NCBI RefSeq assembly: GCF_010685995.1
Contig: NZ_JAAGWK010000002.1
Coordinates: 62,001 to 126,000 of the forward strand
Source of the DNA: Goekera deserti
GTDB taxonomy: Bacteria; Actinomycetota; Actinomycetes; Mycobacteriales; Geodermatophilaceae
DNA: 64,000 nucleotides
Direction: 5' to 3'
Within the stretch, counting starts at the first letter, position 1; every line of letters starts with the position of its first letter. Made by a program: the position numbers and the translations under genes. The notes below the pieces were generated by a model. That model made no database searches and had not been told where the DNA came from. It saw only the letters and a program-made list of their open reading frames with translations. Shown one piece after another: positions 42,234-50,624 of this stretch.

Positions 42234-42256
42234 CCCCGTCCCCGTCCGGGACGGGG
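42234..42256 (+). terminator. Terminator of the TetR gene
   Basis: An 8-bp stem (ccccgtcc / ggacgggg) with a 7-base loop begins 5 bases after the stop codon. Confidence 0.55.
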
Positions 42257-42354
42257 CGGTGCGTTCGCTGACGGCGCAGCCCGCCCGCGCTCGGGCCGGG
42301 CCGGGCTGGACTAGCGTTGCCGCCACGCAGCACGACCTGAGGAGGCATCTCTAC

Positions 42355-42585
42355 GTGGAAGTCAAGATCGGTGTCCAGCACTCCCCCCGGGAGCTCGTCA
42401 TCGACAGCCCGAAGACCCCCGACGAGATCGCTGCCGAGGTCTCGGCGGCCATGTCCTCGTCCAAGGACGGCCTGCTGACGCTGGTCGACGAGCGCGGGCG
42501 CCGCGTCGTCGTGCCGGTGGACCGGATCGCCTACGTCGAGATCGCCGAGGCCGACCAGCGTCGCGTCGGCTTCATCGCGGGCTAG
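42355..42585 (+). CDS. DUF3107 small conserved protein
   Basis: The protein has 76 residues: VEVKIGVQHSPRELVIDSPK, then a helix, then GRRVVVPVDRIAYVEIAEAD. It is a compact beta-rich protein conserved across actinobacteria (Rv3208A, TB9.4), of unknown function. GAGGAGG lies 10 bases before the GTG. TAGCGT at 42311-42316 could be its -10. It is convergent with the ferritin-like gene, separated by a hairpin repeat. Confidence 0.88.
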   Translation: MEVKIGVQHSPRELVIDSPKTPDEIAAEVSAAMSSSKDGLLTLVDERGRRVVVPVDRIAYVEIAEADQRRVGFIAG

Positions 42586-42594
42586 CAACCCGAT

Positions 42595-42660
42595 GGAACG
42601 GCCCCGGTGCAGGGCCCCGCGGCGCGCGCAGCGTGTCGTGGGGGGCACCGGGGTCCTTCT
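42595..42660. repeat. Interspersed hairpin repeat, copy 2
   Basis: It begins ggaacggccccggtgc and ends gcaccggggtccttct, directly against the stop codon of the ferritin-like gene. The arms ccccggtgc and gcaccgggg pair perfectly. The core (gcggcgcgcgcagcgtgtcg) resembles that of copy 1. Confidence 0.75.
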
Positions 42661-43311
42661 TCAGGTGTTGAGTCCGAGGGCGTGCATCCGCTCGGTGTGC
42701 GCGCCGGTGATCCGGTCCAGCAGCGCCCCCACGCCGGCGAGGTCGCCGCTGCCCTCCAGGATCAGCGCGGCCAGCTCGTCGTGCTCGGCGATGACCGCCT
42801 GCGACTGGGTCAGTGCCTCGCCCACCAGCCGGCGGGCCCACAGCGCGAGCCGCCCGGACAGCGACGGGTCGGCGGCGATCGCGGCCCGCACCTCGCGCAG
42901 GGCGAAGTCCGAGTGCTCGGTCTCCGACAGCGACTCCTCCACGAGGGCACGGTCCGGTCCGGGCAGGAAGGCCGCGATCTCCCGGTAGAAGTCGCGCGCC
43001 AGCCCGTCCCCGACGTAGACCTTCACCAGACCCTCCAGCCAGGACTTGGCCCGGGTGCCGTCGTGGAAGGCGTCCAGCGCGGCGACGAAGGGCTCCATGG
43101 CCGCGTACGGGTCGGCGCCCATCGCCTCCAGGCGCTCGGTGAGCCGCACGTGGTGCTCCATCTCCACCACCGCCATCCGCGCCAGGGCGGCGCGACCTCG
43201 CAGGGTGGGCGCGAGGCGCGCGTCCTCGGCGAGCCGGTCGAAGGCGGTCAGCTCGCCGTAGGCGAGCACCCCCAGCAGCTCGACGACGGCCTGACGGCTG
43301 ACGGTGGTCAT
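42661..43311 (-). CDS. Ferritin-like fold (MiaE-related) protein
   Basis: The protein has 216 residues and is all helical. Metal-ligand motifs typical of a ferritin-like di-iron bundle appear as ELTAFDRLAED, VVEMEHHVR and SETEHSDFAL. Members are annotated as ferritin-like fold or tRNA hydroxylase MiaE-like proteins; the substrate is unknown. AGGGGAA lies just before the ATG. It corresponds to Rv3210c and is divergent from the rhlE-type helicase as in mycobacteria. Confidence 0.85.
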   Translation of the reverse strand: MTTVSRQAVVELLGVLAYGELTAFDRLAEDARLAPTLRGRAALARMAVVEMEHHVRLTERLEAMGADPYAAMEPFVAALDAFHDGTRAKSWLEGLVKVYVGDGLARDFYREIAAFLPGPDRALVEESLSETEHSDFALREVRAAIAADPSLSGRLALWARRLVGEALTQSQAVIAEHDELAALILEGSGDLAGVGALLDRITGAHTERMHALGLNT

Positions 43312-43460
43312 GCTGTTCCCCTGCCTACGCGTCCGCCGGTGCGCCCGCAGGCGCGACCGGCGGTCGGTGCTCGCCGTGTCCGCCCTCACACCAGGACGGT
43401 CGTCGGATCCTCGCAGACGGCCTCCCGGGCGGCGCGGACGGCCGCTGCGGGCCACCGCGC

Positions 43461-43683
43461 TACCATGGACGGCGACGAGCCGCCAGGCTCGTTCTCCGTG
43501 TGCGCTGATGACCGCTGGACGACGACCACCGGGCCCTGCCCAGGGCACCCCCGGGCACTCGACACCCGCTCTCCTGGCCGAGTCGGCGCTGGACCCAGAT
43601 CCCGGACAGCCGCCCGGGACCGTGCACCGCCCGGCGTCGATGCCGGGCGCGAGCCGGTCCCCCACCAGACCGAGGCGAGACCA
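43461..43683 (+). promoter_or_regulatory. TACCAT promoter and roughly 210-nt structured leader of the DEAD-box helicase
   Basis: TACCAT (43461-43466) is a -10-like box. Just after it lies a 7-bp hairpin (acgagcc / ggctcgt). About 210 bases follow without a supported gene, with several GC-rich palindromic words (for example gggccctgcccagggcaccc), up to the CTG at 43684. Helicase leaders of this kind often carry cold or autoregulatory structure. Confidence 0.45.
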
Positions 43684-45396
43684 CTGACCACCGACGACAC
43701 CGCCACGACGCCGCCCGCCCCCAGCGAGCCGGTCGCCATCGAGCACGCCGAGACCGGCGCCCCGGCGCCGGAGCAGGTCGCCGCGCAGATCGGCGAGCTC
43801 GGCGGCGCCCCCGTCGCCCCCGACAGCCCGCTGTTCAGCGACTTCGACGTGCACCCCGACATCGTCGCCGCGCTGGCCGACGTCGGCATCACCCGCACCT
43901 TCGCCATCCAGGAGCTCACCCTCCCGCTGGCACTCACCGGCAACGACCTCATCGGCCAGGCCCGCACCGGCACCGGCAAGACGCTCGGCTTCGGCGTCCC
44001 GATGCTGCAGCGCGTCGTGCCGCCGGCGGAGGGCGGTGACGGCGTCCCGCAGGCCCTGGTCGTCGTGCCGACCCGTGAGCTGTGCGTGCAGGTCTCCCGC
44101 GACCTGGCTGCCGCCGGCACCCGGCGCGGCATCCGCGTGCAGGCCATCTACGGCGGCCGGGCCTTCGAGCCGCAGGTGCAGGCGCTGCAGGCCGGGGTCG
44201 AGATCGTCGTCGGCACGCCCGGGCGGCTGCTCGACCTGGCCCAGCAGGGCCACCTGGTCCTGGGCAAGGTGAAGGTCCTGGTGCTGGACGAGGCCGACGA
44301 GATGCTCGACCTGGGCTTCCTGCCCGACATCGAGCGCGTGCTGCAGATGGTGCCCGACAAGCGGCAGACCATGCTGTTCTCCGCCACCATGCCCGGCCCG
44401 ATCGTGACGCTGTCCCGGTCGTTCATGACCCAGCCCACGCACATCCGGGCGCACGGCAACGACGAGGGCTCGACGGTCCCGCAGACCACCCAGTTCATCT
44501 ACCGGGCGCACAACCTGGACAAGCCCGAGCTGCTCTCCCGGGTGCTGCAGGCCCGCGACCGCGGTCTGGTCATGGTGTTCTGCCGGACCAAGCGCACCGC
44601 GCAGAAGGTGGCCGACGACCTGGTCGAGCGCGGGTTCGCCGCCGCCGCCGTGCACGGCGACCTCGGCCAGGGCGCCCGCGAGCAGGCGCTGCGCGCGTTC
44701 CGCGGCGGCAAGGTCGACGTCCTGGTCGCCACCGACGTCGCCGCCCGCGGCATCGACGTCACCGGCGTCAGCCACGTGGTGAACTACCAGTGCCCCGAGG
44801 ACGAGAAGACCTACGTGCACCGGATCGGGCGCACCGGCCGGGCCGGCAGCCAGGGCGTCGCCGTCACCCTCGTGGACTGGGACGACATCCCCCGCTGGCA
44901 GCTGATCAACAAGGCGCTCGGCCTGGACTTCCCGGACCCGCCGGAGACGTACTCGACGTCGAAGCAGCTGCTGGAGGACCTCGGCATCCCGGAGACCGCG
45001 ACCGGACGGCTGCCTCGCGGCCAGCGCACCCGGGAGGGCCTCGGCGCCGAGACGCTGGAGGACCTGGGCGAGACCGGACGCCGCCAGCGCGGCGGTGACC
45101 GCCCCGGCGCCGACCGGTCCGGCCGCGGTTCCTCCGGGCCCGGGCGGGAGGCCACCGACGCCGACGAGGCGCCCGCCGCCGCCGGCCCGCCGAAGAGCCG
45201 CCCGCGCCGCCGCACCCGGGGCAACGGCCCGGCCGCGGCCGGCGCCGCTGCCGCGGCCGACCCGGTCGGCCCCCCGTCGACGGCCGGTGACGCCCCGGCC
45301 GCCGACGGCGAGGCGGGCGGCACCGGCAAGCCGCGGCGCCGTCGCCGGCGGGGTGGCGCGAACCGGGGCGCCGGCGGCGAGTCCCCGGCGGAGTAG
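43684..45396 (+). CDS. rhlE: DEAD-box RNA helicase (RhlE type)
   Basis: The protein has 570 residues. Q motif FAIQELTLPLAL, Walker A ARTGTGKT (93-100), PTREL, TPGRL, DEAD in VLDEADEMLD, SAT, and HRIGRTGRAG are all present. The C-terminal 120 residues are Arg/Gly/Pro/Ala-rich and end in a basic patch (RRRRRRGGANRG), likely RNA binding. The CTG at 43684 (LTTDDTATTPP) has gaggcgaga upstream and is the only plausible start after the promoter; the ATG at 43465 lies inside the -10 box. It corresponds to Rv3211. Confidence 0.88.
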   Translation: MTTDDTATTPPAPSEPVAIEHAETGAPAPEQVAAQIGELGGAPVAPDSPLFSDFDVHPDIVAALADVGITRTFAIQELTLPLALTGNDLIGQARTGTGKTLGFGVPMLQRVVPPAEGGDGVPQALVVVPTRELCVQVSRDLAAAGTRRGIRVQAIYGGRAFEPQVQALQAGVEIVVGTPGRLLDLAQQGHLVLGKVKVLVLDEADEMLDLGFLPDIERVLQMVPDKRQTMLFSATMPGPIVTLSRSFMTQPTHIRAHGNDEGSTVPQTTQFIYRAHNLDKPELLSRVLQARDRGLVMVFCRTKRTAQKVADDLVERGFAAAAVHGDLGQGAREQALRAFRGGKVDVLVATDVAARGIDVTGVSHVVNYQCPEDEKTYVHRIGRTGRAGSQGVAVTLVDWDDIPRWQLINKALGLDFPDPPETYSTSKQLLEDLGIPETATGRLPRGQRTREGLGAETLEDLGETGRRQRGGDRPGADRSGRGSSGPGREATDADEAPAAAGPPKSRPRRRTRGNGPAAAGAAAAADPVGPPSTAGDAPAADGEAGGTGKPRRRRRRGGANRGAGGESPAE

Positions 45397-45477
45397 CCGG
45401 ACCCCTGTCCCGCCCGTGACAGCCTGAGGGCCGCCCGGGCGGGGCCGCCGCCCCGTCGTCCAGTCCCGGAGGTCCTC

Positions 45478-46671
45478 GTGCGCCGACCGCCGCTGCGGGT
45501 GGTGGGGTGGGCCGCGCTGACCCTGGTGCTGGTCCTGGTCGCCACCCTGCTCTGGCGCGGCTCGGACGCGGCGGCCACGTCCAGCACCACCAGCGGTCAG
45601 GCCGCCGAGCCCGCCGGCAGCCCCGCGGCGCAGCTGGGCGAGGCCTGGTCGGCGGCGTCCCGCGGGTCGGGGTCCGTCGTCGCCGGCGGGCGGGTGCTCG
45701 TGCGGGAGGACACCGGCGTCCGGCTGCTCGACCCGGGCTCGGGCACCGAGGCCTGGCACTACGAGCGGGCCAACGCACGGCTGTGCGACGCCACCTCCGT
45801 CGACGGGCTCGTGGTCGCCGTGTTCCGCACCACCGGCCGGTGCAACGAGATCGTGGCACTGGAGGCCGGTACCGGCCGGCGCGCCTGGTACCGCACCGTG
45901 GGCTTCCGCGCGGACGTCCGGCTGTCCAGCACCGACGCGGTGGTGCTGGCCTGGACGCCGACCGGGCTGGCCACCATCGACCCGTCGGGCAACAGCATCC
46001 GCTGGCGGTTCGCCGCCCCGGGCGGCTGCCGCATCGTCGACGCCGCCGTGGGCAGCGCCGGGGTGGGCGTGCTGCAGAGCTGTCCGGGGGCCGACGCGGT
46101 GCAGGTGCGGCTGCTCGACGGCTTCGGCGGCGAGCCCCGCTGGAGCCGCGACGTGACCGGGGTGGCCGTCGGCCCCGGTGCGGCGCCGGGCACCGCCCCC
46201 GCTGCCGGCAGCACACCGGTGCGGCTGGCCGGTGTCGGCCCGTTCGTCGCCCTGCTCGCCGGGGACACGCTGCAGGCCCTCGCCGGCGCCGACGGCGCCC
46301 CGCTGTCGACCCTGCCGCTGCCACCGTCCAGGAGCGGGCCGGCGGACGAGCCGGTCGAGCTCGGCGGGGACGACGCCACGACCCTGGTGTCCGCGCGCGG
46401 CACGGTGCTCGCCCTGGACGCGGCCACCGGGGCGCCGCGCTGGCAGGCGGCGGCGACCGGGCTGCCCGCCGTCGGGGACCCCGGCGCGCCGGACGCCGAC
46501 CGGTCGGTGCTCGTGCCGGAGCCGGGCGCGTTCGTCCGGCGGGACGCTCTGACCGGGGCGGAGCTGGGCAGGTCGACGGTGAGCGACCCGGTCGCCCCGG
46601 GCGGACGCACCGAGGTGCTCGGGACCGTGGTCGTCGTCGCGACCCGCAGCGAGGTCACCGCCTACGGGTAG
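45478..46671 (+). CDS. PQQ-like beta-propeller protein with N-terminal membrane anchor
   Basis: The protein has 397 residues. A transmembrane helix (VVGWAALTLVLVLVATLLW) is followed by a Thr/Ser/Gly linker and propeller-like repeats with the motifs LDPGSGTEAWHYE, LEAGTGRRAWYR and LDAATGAPRWQAA. The repeats resemble PQQ-dehydrogenase blades without catalytic residues. It would sit outside the membrane as a scaffold, BamB-like in shape. GGAGG lies just before the GTG. It corresponds in position to Rv3212. Confidence 0.82.
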   Translation: MRRPPLRVVGWAALTLVLVLVATLLWRGSDAAATSSTTSGQAAEPAGSPAAQLGEAWSAASRGSGSVVAGGRVLVREDTGVRLLDPGSGTEAWHYERANARLCDATSVDGLVVAVFRTTGRCNEIVALEAGTGRRAWYRTVGFRADVRLSSTDAVVLAWTPTGLATIDPSGNSIRWRFAAPGGCRIVDAAVGSAGVGVLQSCPGADAVQVRLLDGFGGEPRWSRDVTGVAVGPGAAPGTAPAAGSTPVRLAGVGPFVALLAGDTLQALAGADGAPLSTLPLPPSRSGPADEPVELGGDDATTLVSARGTVLALDAATGAPRWQAAATGLPAVGDPGAPDADRSVLVPEPGAFVRRDALTGAELGRSTVSDPVAPGGRTEVLGTVVVVATRSEVTAYG

Positions 46672-46702
46672 GTGCGCCCCGACACGATCGCGCGGGACGG
46701 GT

Positions 46703-46708
46703 GACACT
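46703..46708 (+). promoter_or_regulatory. -10-like box GACACT, leaderless start of the hydrolase gene
   Basis: GACACT is followed by 6 bases and then the ATG at 46715. The same hexamer and spacing occur before the ABC1 kinase gene. Confidence 0.4.
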
Positions 46709-46714
46709 GGGTAC

Positions 46715-47701
46715 ATGGTCCTGCCCGGCGGTTCCGAACAGACCTCGTCCACCGCACTGCGTCAGCTGGCCGAGCACGACGCGCTCGCCGTGACGCTCAC
46801 CGGCCGCACCGGCCCGCTCGCGGCGCTGGACACCGGTGCCCGCGCCGCTGACGGGCCCGGGTCACTGCACGGCACCGTCCTGATGATCGCCGGGTACACG
46901 GGCAGCAAGGAGGACTTCGCCCCGCTGCTCGGCCCGCTGGCGCAGGCCGGCCTGCGCGTGGTGACGCTGGACCAGCGGGGCCAGTTCGAGTCCCCCGGGC
47001 CGGACGACCCGGCCGCCTACACCGTGACCGAGCTCGCCGCGGACGTGCTGGCCGTCGCCGCCCAGCTGCGGGACGACGCCTCGTCCCCGCTGCACCTGGT
47101 GGGCCACAGCTTCGGCGGCCTGGTGGCGCGGGCCGCGGTGCTGGCCGACCCGGGCGCGTTCACCTCCCTCACCCTGCTCGGCTCCGGCCCGGGCCGGCTG
47201 ACCGGCCCGCGGGCCGACATGCTCGACCACCTGGCGCCGCTGATGGACGCCGGTGGCGTGCAGCTGGTGCACGAGACGCTGGAGCAGCTGGCCATGACCG
47301 ACCCCCGCACCCAGCTGGTGCCGGCGCCGGTCCGGGCCTTCCTGGCACGGCGGTTCCTGGCCAACAACCCCGCGGGCCTGCGCGGGATGGCGGACGCGAT
47401 GCTCGCCGAACCCGACCGGGTCGCCGAGCTGGCCGCCACCGGCCTGCCGGTGCTCGTCGCCCACGGGTCGGCCGACGACGCGTGGACGCCGGCGGCGCAG
47501 GCCGACATGGCACGGCGGCTGGGGGCCCGGCACGAGGTCGTCGAGGGCTCGGTGCACTCCCCGGCGATCGAGGCCCCGGACCGGACCCGCGACCTGCTGC
47601 TGGCCTTCTGGACCTCCGTGGTCTCCCCCGACGACGCCCGCGACGCGGACGGGACCGACCCGGCCGGCGTCCCCGGCGAGAGCGTGGAGGCAGACCGGTG
47701 A
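46715..47701 (+). CDS. Alpha/beta hydrolase (Ser nucleophile)
   Basis: The protein has 328 residues. It shows MIAGYTGSKEDF after the first strand, TLDQRGQFES, the nucleophile elbow LVGHSFGGLV, VLVAHGSADDAWTP for the acid, and VHSPAIEAPD for the His. It has no signal peptide. The substrate cannot be deduced. Its stop overlaps the start of the MpaB-like gene (GTGA), so the two are co-translated. Confidence 0.88.
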   Translation: MVLPGGSEQTSSTALRQLAEHDALAVTLTGRTGPLAALDTGARAADGPGSLHGTVLMIAGYTGSKEDFAPLLGPLAQAGLRVVTLDQRGQFESPGPDDPAAYTVTELAADVLAVAAQLRDDASSPLHLVGHSFGGLVARAAVLADPGAFTSLTLLGSGPGRLTGPRADMLDHLAPLMDAGGVQLVHETLEQLAMTDPRTQLVPAPVRAFLARRFLANNPAGLRGMADAMLAEPDRVAELAATGLPVLVAHGSADDAWTPAAQADMARRLGARHEVVEGSVHSPAIEAPDRTRDLLLAFWTSVVSPDDARDADGTDPAGVPGESVEADR

Positions 47702-48570
47702 ACCGCACCCCGTCGATGAGGGACGTCACGCCCGAGCAGGACCGCCTCGGCTTCTTCGGCCCGGACAGCGTCACCTGGCGGGTGCACGCGGACCCGGCGT
47801 TCTCCGTCGGGGGCATCCGAGCGCTGCTGCTCCAGGCACTGCACCCGGCCGCCATGGACGGCGTCCACCGGTTCTCCGAGGGGTTCCGGACCGAGCCCTG
47901 GGCGCGGCTGACCCGCACCGCCGAGTACGTGGCGACGCTGACCTACGGCACCCGTGCCGACGCGCTGCGCCAGGTGCGCCGGGTGCGGGGCGTCCACCGC
48001 GGCAAGTCCGCCGTCGAGGAGACCACCGGCCGCGCGTACGACGTGGACGACGCCGACCTGCTCCTCTGGGTGCACAACTGCGAGGTCGACTCGCTGCTGT
48101 CGGTGGCGCGCCGCGCGGGCGTCGTCACCAGCGACGCAGACGCCGACCGCTACGTGGCCGAGCAGGTGGTCGCGGCGACCCTGATCGGGGTGGACGAGCC
48201 GGACGTGGCCACCACCGAGGCCGAGCTCGCCGCCTACTTCGAGCGGATGCTGCCGCACCTGGCCGCCACCCCGCCGGCGCGGGACGCCCTGAGATTCGTC
48301 CTGCTGCCGCCGATGCCGGGCTGGGTGCAGCTGTTCACCCCGGCCCGGCCGGCCTGGGGCACCCTCGCCTCGCTCGGCGTGGCGACGCTGCCGCGCTGGG
48401 CGCGGCGGATGTACTCGCTGCCCGGGTTCGGCATCACCGAGCCCGCGACGACGGCGGCGGTGCGGGCGTTCCGGCAGACCACGCTGGCCGTGCCGGCGCG
48501 CGTCCGGGAGTCCCCGATCGTCCGCGCCGCCCGCGAGCGGGTGGCCGGCCCGGAGTCCCTCACCGCCTGA
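47698..48570 (+). CDS. MpaB/DUF2236-family oxygenase-like protein
   Basis: The protein has 290 residues. DUF2236 landmarks: GPDSVTWRVHADPAFSVGG, LLLQALHPAAMDGVHRFSEG, RLTRTAEYVATLTYG, VHRGKSAV and LLLWVHNCEVDS with conserved His. The family includes a fungal oxygenase and the rubber oxygenase Lcp, and binds heme or metal through His. GTGGAGG precedes the GTG at 47698. It is coupled to the hydrolase gene upstream, which could act on its product. Confidence 0.85.
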   Translation: MNRTPSMRDVTPEQDRLGFFGPDSVTWRVHADPAFSVGGIRALLLQALHPAAMDGVHRFSEGFRTEPWARLTRTAEYVATLTYGTRADALRQVRRVRGVHRGKSAVEETTGRAYDVDDADLLLWVHNCEVDSLLSVARRAGVVTSDADADRYVAEQVVAATLIGVDEPDVATTEAELAAYFERMLPHLAATPPARDALRFVLLPPMPGWVQLFTPARPAWGTLASLGVATLPRWARRMYSLPGFGITEPATTAAVRAFRQTTLAVPARVRESPIVRAARERVAGPESLTA

Positions 48571-48613
48571 GCCCCGGGAGTACGCCCCACTCCCCCACGG
48601 TCCCCCTGGGGCG

Positions 48614-48670
48614 GCAGTGGCCCGCAGTCGGCCGGGGGTGCCCGGTCGCCGGCCGGTGGCGGGCCACTGC
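48614..48670. terminator. Long hairpin between convergent genes
   Basis: A perfect 12-bp stem (gcagtggcccgc / gcgggccactgc) encloses a 33-base, partly self-complementary loop. It lies between the ends of the MpaB-like and PHP genes. Confidence 0.6.
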
Positions 48671-48699
48671 TGCGAGCCGGGGTCGCACGGGGTCCGGAC

Positions 48700-49557
48700 T
48701 CAGCCGGTGGCGGGTGCGCGCCCCGTGCCGAGGGCCACCAGCGCCTCGTACTGCCCGGGGTCGGTGGTGCAGGCCGCGATCGGGGTGCGCTTGTTGGTGC
48801 CGTGGTAGTCGCTGGACCCGGTGGCCACCAGGCCGAGGTCGGCGGCGAGGCCACGCAGGTGCGCCCGGTCGTCCGGCTCGTGGTCGGGGTGGTCGACCTC
48901 GAGGCCCAGCAGGCCGACCGCCGCCATGGCCGCCATCGCGTCGTCACCGACCACCCGGCCCCGGGACCGGGCCAGTCCGTGGGCGAACACCGGGACCCCG
49001 CCGGCCTGGCGCACCAGCCGGATGCCGTCGAGCACGTCGGTGTCGGCCTTGGCCACGTAGTACGGGCTGTGGTGGTGCAGCAGCGTGGCGAACGCCTCGT
49101 CCACCGAGGCGACCACACCGGCGTCGACCAGCGCCCGGGCGACGTGCGGGCGGCCGACCACCCCGCCGGCGCTGCGCCGGACCAGCGCCTCCCAGCTGAT
49201 CGGGTGGCCGGCGGCGACCAGCAGCGCCACCATCCGCTCGCCCCGGGTCAGCCGCTCGGCCCGCAGCCGCGCGCGTTCCTCGGCCAGGCCGGCGTGCCCG
49301 GGGTCGAACAGGTAGGCCAGCAGGTGCACGCTGACCGGCGGCCCGTCGCCGGGGAACCAGCGGCAGGACAGCTCCATGCCCGGGACCACGGTGAGCCCGG
49401 CCGGGCGGGCCCGCTCGGCCGCCGCCCAGCCGTCGGTGGTGTCGTGGTCGGTCAGCGCGACGACGTCGAGACCGGCGGCGACCGCGGCGGCGACCAGCTC
49501 CGCGGGGCTGTCGGTGCCGTCCGAGACCGAGGAGTGGGTGTGCAGGTCGATGCGCAT
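48700..49557 (-). CDS. PHP-domain phosphoesterase (YciV/TrpH type)
   Basis: The protein has 285 residues. PHP metal motifs are present: RIDLHTHSSVSDG, ALTDHDTT, VPGMELSC, GRPHVARAL, FAHGLARS, and a final TGSSDYHG. Enzymes of this type remove phosphates from 3',5'-bisphosphate nucleotides or trim short RNA. gaggac lies just before the ATG at 49557. The frame is open further upstream but lacks family similarity there. Confidence 0.92.
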   Translation of the reverse strand: MRIDLHTHSSVSDGTDSPAELVAAAVAAGLDVVALTDHDTTDGWAAAERARPAGLTVVPGMELSCRWFPGDGPPVSVHLLAYLFDPGHAGLAEERARLRAERLTRGERMVALLVAAGHPISWEALVRRSAGGVVGRPHVARALVDAGVVASVDEAFATLLHHHSPYYVAKADTDVLDGIRLVRQAGGVPVFAHGLARSRGRVVGDDAMAAMAAVGLLGLEVDHPDHEPDDRAHLRGLAADLGLVATGSSDYHGTNKRTPIAACTTDPGQYEALVALGTGRAPATG

Positions 49558-49594
49558 CGTCCTCAGCCTGCCGTACCCGCGGGGCGGGGCCCGC

Positions 49595-50293
49595 TCAGGT
49601 CCGCCGCGGCCACCGGGACGGCGGCTCCTGCGGGCCGGGCGCGCCGAGCGACGGCAGCGGGGCGGTGTCCTGCCGGCCCCTGGCGGTGGGCGGCGGCGGC
49701 GCGCTACGCGGCGGGGCGGGTCGCCGTGGCTGCTGCCCGCCGGCCAGCGACTCCTCCTCCTCGCTGCTGTTGGCGCCACCGAAGTCCTTGCCGAACAGCA
49801 GCTCGCTGACCGACAGGTACAGCTGGTCGGCGTGCGGCAGGTAGCTGATCTCCGACAGCGCCTGGTCCTGGCCGGCGGACTCGAAGCGGAACGTGCCGTA
49901 GCCCAGCAGCTGCCCGAACGGCGTCTCCTGCCAGGTCATGTCGGTGATCCGGCGCAGTGGCATGACCGCCACCGTGCGCACGACGAAGCCCGAGATCAGC
50001 ATGACCCGGCGCTGGGTGATCAGGAAGTGCCGGATCCACCACTCGCCGACGTGCACGGCGAGATAGCCCAGCGCCGCCACCAGCAGCACCAGCCCGAGGC
50101 CGGTGACCACGGCGTTGGGCGACACCCCGAGCAGCCACAGGGCGGCGACCAGCACCGGCAGCGACTTGGCCGCCGGCAGCACCAGGACGGCGCCGTGCCG
50201 GCGGGTGGACACCACCAGCTTCTCGTCCGGCAGGAGGTACTTGGCGACGTCCTTGGGCTGGTGGGGCGTCGCGCTGGCGTGCGGGCCGGTCAC
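49595..50293 (-). CDS. PH-domain membrane protein (bPH2/YdbS type)
   Basis: The protein has 232 residues. A short cytosolic start (LLPDEKLVVSTRRHG) precedes two transmembrane helices (LPVLVAALWLLGV and GLGLVLLVAALGYLAVH). A bacterial PH domain follows (ITQRRVMLISGFVVRTVAVM). The last 70 residues are Pro/Arg/Gly-rich and disordered. It starts 6 bases after the stop of the 51-residue membrane protein, so the two form an operon. Confidence 0.85.
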   Translation of the reverse strand: MTGPHASATPHQPKDVAKYLLPDEKLVVSTRRHGAVLVLPAAKSLPVLVAALWLLGVSPNAVVTGLGLVLLVAALGYLAVHVGEWWIRHFLITQRRVMLISGFVVRTVAVMPLRRITDMTWQETPFGQLLGYGTFRFESAGQDQALSEISYLPHADQLYLSVSELLFGKDFGGANSSEEEESLAGGQQPRRPAPPRSAPPPPTARGRQDTAPLPSLGAPGPQEPPSRWPRRT

Positions 50294-50299
50294 GGGCGC

Positions 50300-50455
50300 C
50301 TAGGCGAGCGAACCGACGAAGGTCGCCAGCGACTGCGCCGCGCTGCCGAGCGCCTCGCCGGCGCTGCGGACGATGTCCGCCGACTCCTCCGGTGACTGCA
50401 CGACGTAGAAGATGACGAAGGCGACTGCGAGCCAGACGAGGACCTTCTTCTTCAC
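50300..50455 (-). CDS. Small membrane protein (51 aa)
   Basis: The frame starts GTG at 50455 after gggaga: VKKKVLVWLAVAFVIFYVVQ, then SPEESADIVRSAGEALGSAA and a terminal stretch ending FVGSLA. One transmembrane helix is followed by an amphipathic Ala/Ser helix. Short proteins with the pattern KKxLxW..FVIFYVVQSP are found beside PH-domain genes in actinobacteria, from memory. It ends 6 bases before the PH-domain gene start and probably interacts with it. Confidence 0.72.
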   Translation of the reverse strand: MKKKVLVWLAVAFVIFYVVQSPEESADIVRSAGEALGSAAQSLATFVGSLA

Positions 50456-50624
50456 ACCAGCTCTCCCGTCCGGCTCAGGACGGTGGAGGACGCACCGTCA
50501 CGACGGCTCGAACCGGGCCGCGTCCCATGGGTAACACAGGCAGCACCCGCCCCATGCTCGCCACGCCGGGCCGTCTCCGTGCCGTGACCGGACCGGCCGC
50601 GCGCCCGTCCCGTCGCGGTGCGCC

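Noticed and set aside
43465-43683. N-terminal extension of the DEAD-box helicase from the ATG at 43465
   Set aside because: That ATG sits inside a TACCAT -10-like box, and the 73 extra residues are low-complexity with no helicase similarity.
43312-46752. Long minus-strand frame upstream of the ferritin-like gene, opposite the helicase and propeller genes
   Set aside because: The ferritin-like family begins at the ATG 43311 with its own ribosome-binding site; the extension is a composition artefact opposite genuine genes.
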